64,000 nucleotides of DNA from G963665495 sp963667575 (GTDB lineage: Bacteria > Desulfobacterota > Desulfovibrionia > Desulfovibrionales > Desulfovibrionaceae). Under the pieces are notes generated by a model. That model did not search any database. It saw only the letters and a list, made by a program, of their open reading frames with translations, and had not been told where the DNA came from. Of this stretch, positions 1-7,666 are shown one piece after another. Location: contig CAXXHY010000001.1 of NCBI GenBank assembly GCA_963667575.2, positions 137,282 through 201,281 on the forward strand, in the 5' to 3' direction. Numbering within the stretch: position 1 is the first letter of the stretch; every line of letters begins with the position of its first letter. Position numbers and translations under genes: made by a program.

Positions 1-1
1 C

Positions 2-352
2 ACCGTCCGTTTGCAGAGGCTGCGCCGGACCCCACAAATTTCCGTCCAAAATCTTTACGAAAACGGCATGAACCGTATCAGGCAGCGCAAATTTTTCGAC
101 GATGATCCTGCCAATCCGCATTACCTGATCTTCAAGGCAAAGAGTCCGAAAGAACTGCAGCAGACCTGGGAAGTGCTGAATATTGAAACGCCTTTACGCA
201 AAAGTCTCGCCAGGCTCTGGCAGGAGGCAACTTTTCATGTGGAATTTCAATTGATTCTGCAGCTTGCCGCCATCGCCAAGGTAACGACGAATCCTTCGCA
301 GAAAATCGCAGAAATATTAAACAGCTACGGATTAAAACCCAAACTGGATTGA
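2..352 (+). CDS. 3' end of an unrecognised gene
   Basis: An open frame enters from the left edge and stops at 350-352. About 116 residues are visible, and the true start is probably outside the window because the only early start-like codon is a TTG at 11 with no ribosome binding site. The visible part is basic and helical, rich in Leu, Lys and Gln, without cysteines, signal peptide or membrane segment. I recognise no family. It is followed by an independent promoter and gene on the same strand. Confidence 0.45.
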   Translation, partial: TVRLQRLRRTPQISVQNLYENGMNRIRQRKFFDDDPANPHYLIFKAKSPKELQQTWEVLNIETPLRKSLARLWQEATFHVEFQLILQLAAIAKVTTNPSQKIAEILNSYGLKPKLD

Positions 353-417
353 TTGCCGCAGGTGTGGATCCACTGACTGCAACCGCTTACAAGCTTGTAT
401 CTTTTTTGTGGCGGGCG

Positions 418-447
418 TTGACAGTCAAGCTGCGAATCGCGTATATC
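418..447 (+). promoter_or_regulatory. putative sigma-70 promoter for the small secreted protein gene
   Basis: TTGACA at 418-423 and TATATC at 442-447 are separated by 18 bases. The -35 is a perfect consensus and the -10 matches at four of six positions. It lies about 160 bases upstream of the ATG at 607, giving a leader of roughly 150 bases. Position and score are from reading only. Confidence 0.5.
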
Positions 448-606
448 ATTCGGTAGAGTTTATTAAGGGTGGTGATACCTCCTTTTGCGCCTGCGGGCCT
501 GCCCGGACGCGATGATCAGAGATTGAGGTACTCACTGACAAGGCAAGTATCCTGATGAGGGGTGATGAGCCGGGAGGCTCAAATAGCAACAAGGGAGGAT
601 TATACA

Positions 607-822
607 ATGAAAGTGGTAAAAATTCTCTTCGTAGCCACCATGCTCGTGGCTGCACTGGGCACGATCGCCGTGGCCGGTGGAAAAGAAGACATCTGTACCC
701 AGGTTGGAAGCAAAAATGATATCGTAACCGTGCCCCCGAAAAAGGACGTCGTATACGATGTTAAGCCCTGCAACCCTGCCTTCAAAGAAGTGCAGCAGAG
801 CGCCGGCAAAAAGGGCATCTAG
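607..822 (+). CDS. small secreted protein, function unknown
   Basis: A 71-residue protein. The ATG at 607 is chosen over the in-frame upstream ATG at 562 because a strong AGGGAGGA ribosome binding site lies just before it and because it begins a textbook signal peptide: MKVVK, then a hydrophobic stretch, then an AVA-G-like cleavage site near residue 23. The mature part is about 48 residues, polar and Lys-rich, with exactly two cysteines (in DICTQ and KPCNP) that could form one disulfide in the periplasm. It has its own promoter upstream and a strong terminator downstream, so it is probably a monocistronic gene. I recognise no family; anything beyond secretion is unknown. Confidence 0.7.
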   Translation: MKVVKILFVATMLVAALGTIAVAGGKEDICTQVGSKNDIVTVPPKKDVVYDVKPCNPAFKEVQQSAGKKGI

Positions 823-850
823 GTTATTTGTATTTCCTACGTGTTCAAAA

Positions 851-884
851 GCGGGTCGTCCCTTTGGGCGGCCCGCTTTTTTTT
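851..884. terminator. bidirectional intrinsic terminator
   Basis: An 11-bp stem (GCGGGTCGTCC with GGGCGGCCCGC, two G-T wobbles) with a CTTT loop, followed on the plus strand by eight T. On the minus strand four T follow. It sits between the convergent small secreted protein gene and the end of the glutamate synthase operon and can serve both. Confidence 0.85.
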
Positions 885-959
885 GAATAATCATATCAAC
901 GATGAAAAACCGTTTCAGTGAACCAGAAGACTTGCTGAACAGTGCCACCCTTTCCCGAT

Positions 960-1724
960 TCAGTTGGTTCCCACGTACATATTGCCGTAGGGGCGGTGGG
1001 AAAAAGGCTTGATCCGGGTAAAGCGCGCCTCCAGAATCTCCGCCGCGTCCAGTTCGAATTCCCGGGCAAAGGTTTCCACCTTGGGACGTACGCTGGCCCA
1101 ATCATCCGCATTGAGTTCTTCCGCATGCAGTCCGGGTCCCAGCTGATGAGCGGGAACATCGCCGCGTACGTAAATGACGCCGCCATGCATGCCCGTTCCC
1201 AGACTGCGGCCGGTTATGGGCGCGTCCGGCTTGTCGGAGTACATGCCCAGCAGAATGATGGTTCCGCCGGCCATGTATTCGCCCAGGAAATCACCGGCTT
1301 TGCCGCCGATGACGATGCTGGGCACTTTCTCCATGTAAGCTTTCATGTGGATGCCCACGCGATAGCCCACATCACCCCGTACGTAAATTTCACCGCCGCG
1401 CATGGCGTAGCCGAGCACATCCCCGGCCAGGCCGTTCACCACGATCCTGCCGTCATCCATGGTATTGCCCACGCCATCCTGCACATTCCCGCGGACATGA
1501 ATCACTGGCCCGCGCATGAATGCACCCAAATCCTGTCCTGGCACCCCGCGGATGTTGATCTCCAGATCTCCGGTCAGGCTGTCGGCTATATAACGCTGGC
1601 CGTTGACATTCATCAGTTCCAGGCTCCCGGCGCCGCCGCGGATCGCATCACGGATCATTTCATTGAGTTCCCTGTAATAAACGCCCTTGGCATCCAGAAA
1701 CACCGACATTTTTTTCGCCGTCAT
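960..1724 (-). CDS. glutamate synthase GXGXG-domain subunit
   Basis: A 254-residue stand-alone copy of the C-terminal GXGXG beta-helix domain of glutamate synthase large subunit, a fold also seen in formylmethanofuran dehydrogenase subunit C. The repeated pattern of Gly-x-x-(V/A)-Gly turns is evident, with blocks around GNVQDGVGNTMDDG, GLAGDVLGYAMRGG and GKAGDFLGEYMAGG. In classic GltB this domain packs between the amidotransferase and FMN domains and is structural. It is the last gene of a minus-strand operon, two bases after the stop of the amidotransferase gene, so translation is probably coupled. The division of GltB into separate proteins is the archaeal-like arrangement also known in Desulfovibrio relatives (family knowledge). 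Confidence 0.88.
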   Translation of the reverse strand: MTAKKMSVFLDAKGVYYRELNEMIRDAIRGGAGSLELMNVNGQRYIADSLTGDLEINIRGVPGQDLGAFMRGPVIHVRGNVQDGVGNTMDDGRIVVNGLAGDVLGYAMRGGEIYVRGDVGYRVGIHMKAYMEKVPSIVIGGKAGDFLGEYMAGGTIILLGMYSDKPDAPITGRSLGTGMHGGVIYVRGDVPAHQLGPGLHAEELNADDWASVRPKVETFAREFELDAAEILEARFTRIKPFSHRPYGNMYVGTN

Positions 1725-1726
1725 GC

Positions 1727-2821
1727 TCAGGCCTCCAGTTCGACGATTACCGGCTCGCCCGCCTTGGGAGCCCAGACAGTATCCAACTCGGGGGAAACCT
1801 CGCGGATGGCGCTTTCCTCGCTGGCCATGAAGACCATGCTGCCCTTTTCCGCCACCACCAGCGGACGCAGCTTGACCCGGTCGTTGAGTCCCATCATGCT
1901 GGTCGCGTCCGTCACCAGAATGGCGAACGGTCCGTTGAGCATGGCAGATCCATAGACCATACGCAGTGCCTCAAAGGCCTGCCGCTGCTCGGGCTCCATG
2001 CGGTCGATTTCGTCCCAGAACGGCGGCGCGAATACCCAGCTGGCCTGACGTTTGGTGAGGCCGTGCTTACGGATCAGCAGATCCAGCAAATAGGCCACCA
2101 CCTCCGTATCGGTCATAAGCGTGCATTCGTAGTTGTGCTCGCAGAGGTAGCGCTTGTTGATGCCATAGGAGGAAATTTCGCCGTTGTGCACAATGGCCCA
2201 GTCCAGAAGCGTAAACGGATGCGCCCCTCCCCACCAGCCGGGCGTATTGGTCGGGAAACGGTTGTGCCCGGTCCAGGTGTAGGCGTTATACTCGTCCAGG
2301 CGGTAGAAATCCGCAATGTCCTCCGGATAGCCCACCCCTTTGAACGCCCCCATGTTCTTTCCGCTGGAAAAAATGAACGCGCCGTGCGAACGCGTATTGA
2401 CGTACATGATCACATTGACCACATAATCCTGCTCATTCAGATCCTGCCATTCGGGCCGGTCCTCCTTGGGCGTGGCAAAGAAGCGCCAGACCAGGGGGGG
2501 ATTTTTGATGTGCGGAGACTGTCGGGTGGGAATGGGCTCGGATTCCTTGATGTCGAAATAATGCTTGATGGTCTGTTCGGCCTTGTCCAGTCCGTGCACG
2601 TCATCGCAAAGCAGATGAAACGCATAATGATCCGGAAGATGCGGATAAATGCCGTAGGCCGCGAATCCGCCCCCCAGGCCGTTGCCGCGGTCATGCATCG
2701 TACACATGGCATTGATGGCCATGGAACCGGGAATCAGCGTCCTCTTTTTATCGATCACACCGAAAATACCGCACCCGGATATATCCTTCTCAAAATGCCA
2801 AAAATCACTCGGTGCTCGCAT
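1727..2821 (-). CDS. glutamate synthase class II glutamine amidotransferase subunit
   Basis: A 364-residue Ntn-type amidotransferase that hydrolyses glutamine to feed ammonia to the FMN subunit. The start ATG follows a GGAG site. The catalytic Cys17 lies in SGCGIFG, so 16 residues must be removed to expose it, as in many GltB proteins. Further hallmarks are HDRGNGLGGGFAAYG, the central TGHNRFPTNTPGWWGGAHPF and HNGEISSYGIN (substrate and oxyanion region), and LMTDTEVVAYL. It is separated by 188 bases from the upstream oxidoreductase gene, the largest gap in the operon, and abuts the GXGXG subunit. Confidence 0.93.
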   Translation of the reverse strand: MRAPSDFWHFEKDISGCGIFGVIDKKRTLIPGSMAINAMCTMHDRGNGLGGGFAAYGIYPHLPDHYAFHLLCDDVHGLDKAEQTIKHYFDIKESEPIPTRQSPHIKNPPLVWRFFATPKEDRPEWQDLNEQDYVVNVIMYVNTRSHGAFIFSSGKNMGAFKGVGYPEDIADFYRLDEYNAYTWTGHNRFPTNTPGWWGGAHPFTLLDWAIVHNGEISSYGINKRYLCEHNYECTLMTDTEVVAYLLDLLIRKHGLTKRQASWVFAPPFWDEIDRMEPEQRQAFEALRMVYGSAMLNGPFAILVTDATSMMGLNDRVKLRPLVVAEKGSMVFMASEESAIREVSPELDTVWAPKAGEPVIVELEA

Positions 2822-3009
2822 CGCAACTCCTGCAGAGGGAAATAATGCCTCCGGCGATTCAGACCCCTCATTGAAAACAAGGACCTGAAAAACTCCAAAG
2901 ACTTTTAGCTGGTACTCACAAATAACATCGTACGAACAATTACATGCGCAAGTTCAAACACGTTCCCCGACCGGGAGGAAAGAATCCCAATAAAACGCAA
3001 TCGACTCTG

Positions 3010-4302
3010 TCAGCCCCCATAGGCTTCGCTGGGGTCTTCCAGGTCAGGGTTCCAGCGTTTGTCGAAAAACTCCTGCGGCCAGAGCAGTGATGAGGGTTCG
3101 CCTCCCTTGAGCCTGGCCTTGACCTCTTTGCCCACAGGTACGCGGAAGCGTACGAAGCCCGTGTACAGTCCGGCCTGGGCCACATTCCCCAGCAACACGT
3201 ACCCCAGCAGCAGGTCATCCTTGAAAACGAGTTTGCGGTAGGTCATACGCTCGCTGTCCAGGTCCATGAACAGTTCGCAGCCGTCCTCCTCCCTGGGTTC
3301 GACCAGCCCCACGGAAGCGGTGGGCAGGCCGAAATAGGTAATGGAATTCATGGGCAGACCGCCGGCATAGGGCACCGTACGCCCTGCCATGTTCTTGCCC
3401 GCATGGTTGCCCTGAATGTACGCGTTGGGCCAGATGGGCATGACGGTGGGTTCGCCGCTGACAACGCTCTCGGCCTCAGCCACATCTCCGGCCGCGTACA
3501 CGTCTGCGGCACTGGTCTGCATCCGTTCGTCCACCCGAATTCCAAGACCGCATGTTATTCCGGCCTGCTCGGCCAGGTCCTTGCGCGGACGCACACCCGC
3601 GGCCATGACAACGAAATCAGCGGGGACGACTCCTTTGCTGGTCTGCAGGGCAGATACGCAGCCGTCGGCATTGCGCAGCACGGCCTCGGGCGTGGCACCG
3701 TGCAGCAGATGAATACCCTTGCTTTCGAGATGACGTCCCAGCAACTCCCCGGCCTGCACATCGAAGTAGACGCGCATCAGACGCGAACGGACCACAAGAG
3801 TGACGTCAACGCCACGCATGGCCAGACCTTCGGCCGCCTTGAGGGCTATGAGCCCCGCCCCCACGATGACCGCGCGTTTGCCCTTTTCCGCCATGCCGAA
3901 CAGGGTCTGCGCATGGGCTATGGTGGTAAACGCGTATACGCCGCGTCCGTTCGCTCCGGGAAGGTCCGGCATGAACGGCTTACCGCCAGTGGCCATGAGC
4001 AGTTTGCCGTAGGGTAATTCCTCTCCGCGTTCGGTGTGGATGATTTTTTTGTGCGTATCCAGGCCGACGATCTCACGCCCCAGGCGCTGCTCCACCATTT
4101 TTTCCGCATAAAAACGATCAGGCCGCAGGGAAATGCGGTCCAGACCGATCTTTCCGGCGAGAAAATAGGAGATCAAAGGGCGCCCGTACGTGGGCTCGTT
4201 TTCATTGCTGATGACCAGCAGACTGCCTTCCTGGTCGTAGCGCCGGATGCCTTCTATGGCGCCGATGGAGGCGACGCCGTTTCCGATGATCACATAATCC
4301 AT
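3010..4302 (-). CDS. FAD/NAD(P)-dependent oxidoreductase of the glutamate synthase operon
   Basis: A 430-residue pyridine-nucleotide-disulfide-oxidoreductase-fold protein. The N-terminal FAD motif is VIIGNGVASIGAIEG, a second dinucleotide motif AVIVGAGLIALKAAEGLAMRG lies near residue 145, and VYAAGDVAEAES marks the FAD ribityl site. It resembles the NADH-nitrite-reductase or rubredoxin-reductase-like family rather than standard GltD, because it lacks a fused N-terminal ferredoxin; that function is carried by the adjacent ferredoxin gene. The inferred role is to pass electrons from NAD(P)H through the four-cluster ferredoxin to the FMN subunit. It ends 12 bases downstream of the ferredoxin stop-side boundary, consistent with one transcript. 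Confidence 0.85.
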   Translation of the reverse strand: MDYVIIGNGVASIGAIEGIRRYDQEGSLLVISNENEPTYGRPLISYFLAGKIGLDRISLRPDRFYAEKMVEQRLGREIVGLDTHKKIIHTERGEELPYGKLLMATGGKPFMPDLPGANGRGVYAFTTIAHAQTLFGMAEKGKRAVIVGAGLIALKAAEGLAMRGVDVTLVVRSRLMRVYFDVQAGELLGRHLESKGIHLLHGATPEAVLRNADGCVSALQTSKGVVPADFVVMAAGVRPRKDLAEQAGITCGLGIRVDERMQTSAADVYAAGDVAEAESVVSGEPTVMPIWPNAYIQGNHAGKNMAGRTVPYAGGLPMNSITYFGLPTASVGLVEPREEDGCELFMDLDSERMTYRKLVFKDDLLLGYVLLGNVAQAGLYTGFVRFRVPVGKEVKARLKGGEPSSLLWPQEFFDKRWNPDLEDPSEAYGG

Positions 4303-4314
4303 GGCTCTCCCCTC

Positions 4315-4773
4315 CTATTCGGCTTCGGGCGTGTCCCGGTCTTCGTACACCAGGGCCGCGTTGGGGCAGGCTTCCACGCAGGCGGGCATCTCGCGTCCTT
4401 CGCAGAGGTCGCACTTGACGATCTTGTGTTCCACCGGGTGCTGCCGGATGGCGCCGAACGGACAGGCCATCATGCAGGACAAGCAACCGACGCATTTTTC
4501 CCAATCATACAGGGTCTTGCCGCTCTCCTCGTCCTTGTACAAGGCGCCCGAAATGCAGGAAGCCGCGCAAAAGGCGTTGGCGCAATGCCTGCAGCTCAGG
4601 GCCACGCACACCGGACCGTCCTCGTAAACGGCCTTGCAGGGAGACAGTCCGCTGAGGCGCTCCTGCGTATAGGCTATGATCAGGTCCTGACTCTTCGAGT
4701 GCACGGTCATGCACGCCAGTTCGCAGAGGTGGCAGCCCATGCAGTAGTCTTTCAGCGGATAGACTCGCTTCAT
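4315..4773 (-). CDS. four-cluster [4Fe-4S] ferredoxin of the glutamate synthase operon
   Basis: A 152-residue HycB/DmsB-type electron carrier. The cysteine groups are CMGCHLCELAC near the start, CRHCANAFCAASC in the middle, CVGCLSCMMACPFGA, and CDLCEG with CVEACPNAA at the C-terminus, enough for four [4Fe-4S] clusters. It lies five bases downstream of the FMN subunit gene and just upstream of the FAD oxidoreductase, so it is the likely electron wire between them. No signal peptide is visible; it is cytoplasmic. Confidence 0.92.
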   Translation of the reverse strand: MKRVYPLKDYCMGCHLCELACMTVHSKSQDLIIAYTQERLSGLSPCKAVYEDGPVCVALSCRHCANAFCAASCISGALYKDEESGKTLYDWEKCVGCLSCMMACPFGAIRQHPVEHKIVKCDLCEGREMPACVEACPNAALVYEDRDTPEAE

Positions 4774-4778
4774 ATCGC

Positions 4779-6302
4779 TTACCTCCCGGCGTGTTTGACG
4801 CCCAAGATATCGAGCTCTGTTTCGGTCAGGGAAATGGCGCGCAGCTTGTCGCGGTTGCCGCGCAGGCTCTCTATGGAGTTGAGCCCCATTCCGCCGAGCA
4901 TTTCCTTGATTTCATGGCTCCAGGCCTTGACGAGATTGGCGATACGCTTGGCGGCAACCTCGGGATTCTGGCGCTTTTTGAGTTTGGCGTCGTTGGTGGT
5001 GATGCCCCAGGGGCATTTGCCCGTATAGCAGTAACCGCACATGGTGCAGCCCACGGCCACGAGCACGGCCGAGCCGATGTATACGGCGTCGGCTCCCAGA
5101 GCCAGGGCCTTGAGCACATCCGCACTGCAGCGGATGCCGCCTGAGGCCACCAGGGAGGCGCGATTGCGGATGCCCTCATCACGGAGCCGCTGGTCCACCG
5201 AAGCCAGCGCAAGCTCCATGGGAATGCCGACATTGTCCCGGATCATGGTGGGAGCCGCGCCCGTGCCGCCTCTGAAGCCGTCAATGACCACCATGTCGGC
5301 CCCGGCACGAACTATGCCGGATGCAATGGCCGGCGTATTGTGCACTGCTGCAATTTTTACGGATACGGGCTTCTGGTATTCCGTGGCCTCCTTGAGAGCG
5401 AAGATCAGCTGCAACAGGTCTTCGATGGAATAAATGTCATGATGGGGCGCGGGTGAAATGGCGTCCGACCCCAGAGGAACCATCCGGGTCTTGGAGACCT
5501 CCTCGTCGATTTTTTCTCCGGGCAGATGACCGCCGATGCCCGGCTTGGCCCCCTGCCCGACCTTGATCTCCACTGCCGCCCCGGCGTTGAGGTAGTCGCG
5601 ATGCACGCCGAAACGTCCGGACGCCACCTGCACAATGGTATTGGCGCCGTACTTGTAGAGCGATTCATGCAGCCCGCCTTCACCGGTATTGTAAAATATA
5701 CCGGTTTCGGTGGCTGCCATGGCCATGGCCTTGTGCAGGTTGAAATTGATGGCCCCAAAGGACATGGCCCCGAACATCAACGGCGTTTCCAGACGCAACT
5801 GAGGGGCAAGGGGAGTTTTCAACCGAGGGCCCTTGTCCGTCTGCTCCAGCTCGATACTGCTCGGTTTTGCTCCCAGGTAAGTCCGCAGTTCCATGGGTTC
5901 GCGAAGCGGATCAATGGACGGGTTGGTCACCTGGCTGGCATCCAGCTGCAGATGATCCCAGTAAATGGTCTTGTCCTGCGGGCTGCCGGCCCCGGACAGC
6001 AGAATGCCGCCGGTGTCGGCCTGCTTGTAAAGACGTTTGATGTAGCTCTCGGACCACAGGGCGTTCTCCCGGAACTGAGCCGGGTTACGCCGGATGGTCA
6101 GGCAAAGCGTCGGACACATGGCCGCGCAACGATGACAGCCGGTGCACTTGGTGCTGTCATGATCGACGCGCTCACGCGCTTCATCCCAAAAATGGACTTC
6201 ATACGGACACTGCCGGATGCATACTTTGCAATTGATACACCGAGAGAGGTCCCGTTCGACAATGAAATCGAAGAAACTCTTGCTGAGAGGCTTGAAAAGC
6301 AA
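4779..6302 (-). CDS. glutamate synthase FMN-binding subunit with N-terminal ferredoxin domain
   Basis: A 507-residue protein carrying two N-terminal [4Fe-4S] motifs (CINCKVCIRQC and CTGCHRCAAMC), then the Glu_synthase FMN barrel, which converts 2-oxoglutarate plus ammonia to glutamate. Barrel hallmarks include LMFGAMSFGAINFN, GEGGLHESLYKYGANTIVQ, GQGAKPGIGGHLPGEK and VIDGFRGGTGAAP, and the cluster cysteines CTMCGYCYTGKCPWGI near the end. The start is a TTG at 6300-6302 preceded by a strong AAGGAGGG site. It is the first gene of the five-gene operon. Confidence 0.93.
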   Translation of the reverse strand: MLFKPLSKSFFDFIVERDLSRCINCKVCIRQCPYEVHFWDEARERVDHDSTKCTGCHRCAAMCPTLCLTIRRNPAQFRENALWSESYIKRLYKQADTGGILLSGAGSPQDKTIYWDHLQLDASQVTNPSIDPLREPMELRTYLGAKPSSIELEQTDKGPRLKTPLAPQLRLETPLMFGAMSFGAINFNLHKAMAMAATETGIFYNTGEGGLHESLYKYGANTIVQVASGRFGVHRDYLNAGAAVEIKVGQGAKPGIGGHLPGEKIDEEVSKTRMVPLGSDAISPAPHHDIYSIEDLLQLIFALKEATEYQKPVSVKIAAVHNTPAIASGIVRAGADMVVIDGFRGGTGAAPTMIRDNVGIPMELALASVDQRLRDEGIRNRASLVASGGIRCSADVLKALALGADAVYIGSAVLVAVGCTMCGYCYTGKCPWGITTNDAKLKKRQNPEVAAKRIANLVKAWSHEIKEMLGGMGLNSIESLRGNRDKLRAISLTETELDILGVKHAGR

Positions 6303-6416
6303 GATGCCCTCCTTGCGAAACGGTTTTTCAGATCAACACAGGAAACATATGCGACGGAGCGAAGAAAAATACAAATTTGCAATAAATCGGAGACTTTTTT
6401 TTAACAGTATCTTGAA

Positions 6417-6445
6417 AATTACATTGTCGTGAACTTCACTGTCAA
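6417..6445 (-). promoter_or_regulatory. putative promoter of the glutamate synthase operon
   Basis: Read on the minus strand, TTGACA (6445-6440), a 17-base spacer and GTAATT (6422-6417). The spacer contains the palindrome GTGAACTTCAC (6429-6439 on the plus strand), a possible operator. It lies about 115 bases upstream of the first gene. Confidence 0.5.
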
Positions 6446-7126
6446 GCAAAAGCAATTTTTCACATGCCTATTTCATATAGAACAGCTTATATTTTTAGAT
6501 GAAATGCCCATTTTCCGCCTACTCAAGCAGGAGGAAAATTGTATTATGCGAAAAAAATCACATACTAGTAAGCATATAACATTGTGTAAAAACGAACAAT
6601 TTTATGTAAAAACACCATCATGTACGACAATGAGTGCTTGAGTTTCATTGGATATTTGGGTATTTCTCCATTGGGTAATGCCCATGCGTGACATTATTCT
6701 TTGCTCTTTGACATTACGCATCGCAGAAGTACCGGTTTTATACCGAGTGTCGTTGTCTTTTTCCTGCATATAAATGTATAGTACACAAAGCCATATGTAA
6801 TATACATTGGCAGGAAATTTTCAATTCAACTCTTTTACCTTGTCATTCTTCAATACAAAACTGCTCCAACGCCATGTGTGCCCTCTTTTGTATGCCATAT
6901 GGAGCAGCTTGAAGAATGTATTTTGTTTTATTCAATTACGGATTAATGAAAGTATACCCGTTTCATGAAGTTCTAAACAAAGCCCGTATTGAATGACAAA
7001 TGTTTTTGCCTAGGAACACAGAGATCAGTAGTTCCAGAATTACGGACTCGCGCGAGGATTTCGCACAATCGCGTGCACGGGAAGCTTTTGTGCTTTCAAC
7101 ACCTCTGTAGAAAAAGGGAGTTGCCC
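6446..7126. other. AT-rich intergenic region
   Basis: About 680 bases between the divergent glutamate synthase operon and the universal stress gene. It is clearly richer in A and T than the flanking genes. A 70-codon frame at 6429-6641 has no ribosome binding site or recognisable sequence. Several -10-like hexamers are present, and the stress-gene promoter should lie here, but I cannot single one out. No RNA gene is evident. Confidence 0.5.
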
Positions 7127-7549
7127 ATGTTTTTCAAAAAAATTTTATTGCCGGTGGATGGATCCGAACATTCCAACAGAGCTGTCAGCTATGCTTGCGG
7201 AATTGCTCGTTCTCAGGGAGCGGAAGTGATTCTTTTTCATGCCTATCCGCCCATATCGGAACTGATCGGCGGGGATTCCAAAAAAGAACTCATCGAGGAA
7301 TCCATCAAGCAGTCCGAAGCCATGCTCAAACCTTCCAAGGACAAATTGAATGAGCATGATATTAAATTTACGGAAAAAATCACCATGGGCAGACCTGCGG
7401 AACACATCATCAAAACTTGTGAAGAACTGGGCTGTGACGGCATCGTTCTCGGATCGCGCGGACTTTCCGATTTCGAAGGCTTGTTTATCGGCAGCGTAGC
7501 TCACCAGGTCTTGCACCTCGCCACTATCCCAGTCTTGGTCGTACGGTAG
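7127..7549 (+). CDS. universal stress protein (UspA family)
   Basis: A 140-residue single-domain Usp protein. The ATG at 7127 is chosen over the upstream in-frame start at 6989 because an AAAGGGAG site precedes it and because the family N-terminus FKKILLPVDGSEHS begins there. The ATP-binding signature near the C-terminus is GSRGLSDFEGLFIGSVAHQV, with the Gly-x2-Gly-x9-Gly-Ser pattern of ATP-binding Usp proteins. It stands alone with its own downstream hairpin. The role is stress adaptation; the specific trigger cannot be read from sequence. Confidence 0.93.
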   Translation: MFFKKILLPVDGSEHSNRAVSYACGIARSQGAEVILFHAYPPISELIGGDSKKELIEESIKQSEAMLKPSKDKLNEHDIKFTEKITMGRPAEHIIKTCEELGCDGIVLGSRGLSDFEGLFIGSVAHQVLHLATIPVLVVR

Positions 7550-7572
7550 CCTTTTTTCCTAGCGCACCCAAC

Positions 7573-7613
7573 ACGCAGAGCTTTCTAAAAACAGCATCGG
7601 CACTGCGTTTTTT
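7573..7613 (+). terminator. probable terminator of the universal stress gene
   Basis: A 6-bp stem ACGCAG/CTGCGT with a 24-base loop, directly followed by six T. The loop is long, so the call is moderate. Confidence 0.4.
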
Positions 7614-7666
7614 AATCTTGCGGGGTACCTAAACAAGATGTTTTTTTAACACGGAGGCATAACAAG

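Noticed and set aside
6429..6641. 70-codon plus-strand frame in the glutamate synthase/usp gap
   Set aside because: No ribosome binding site, AT-driven composition, overlaps a likely promoter, no recognisable sequence.
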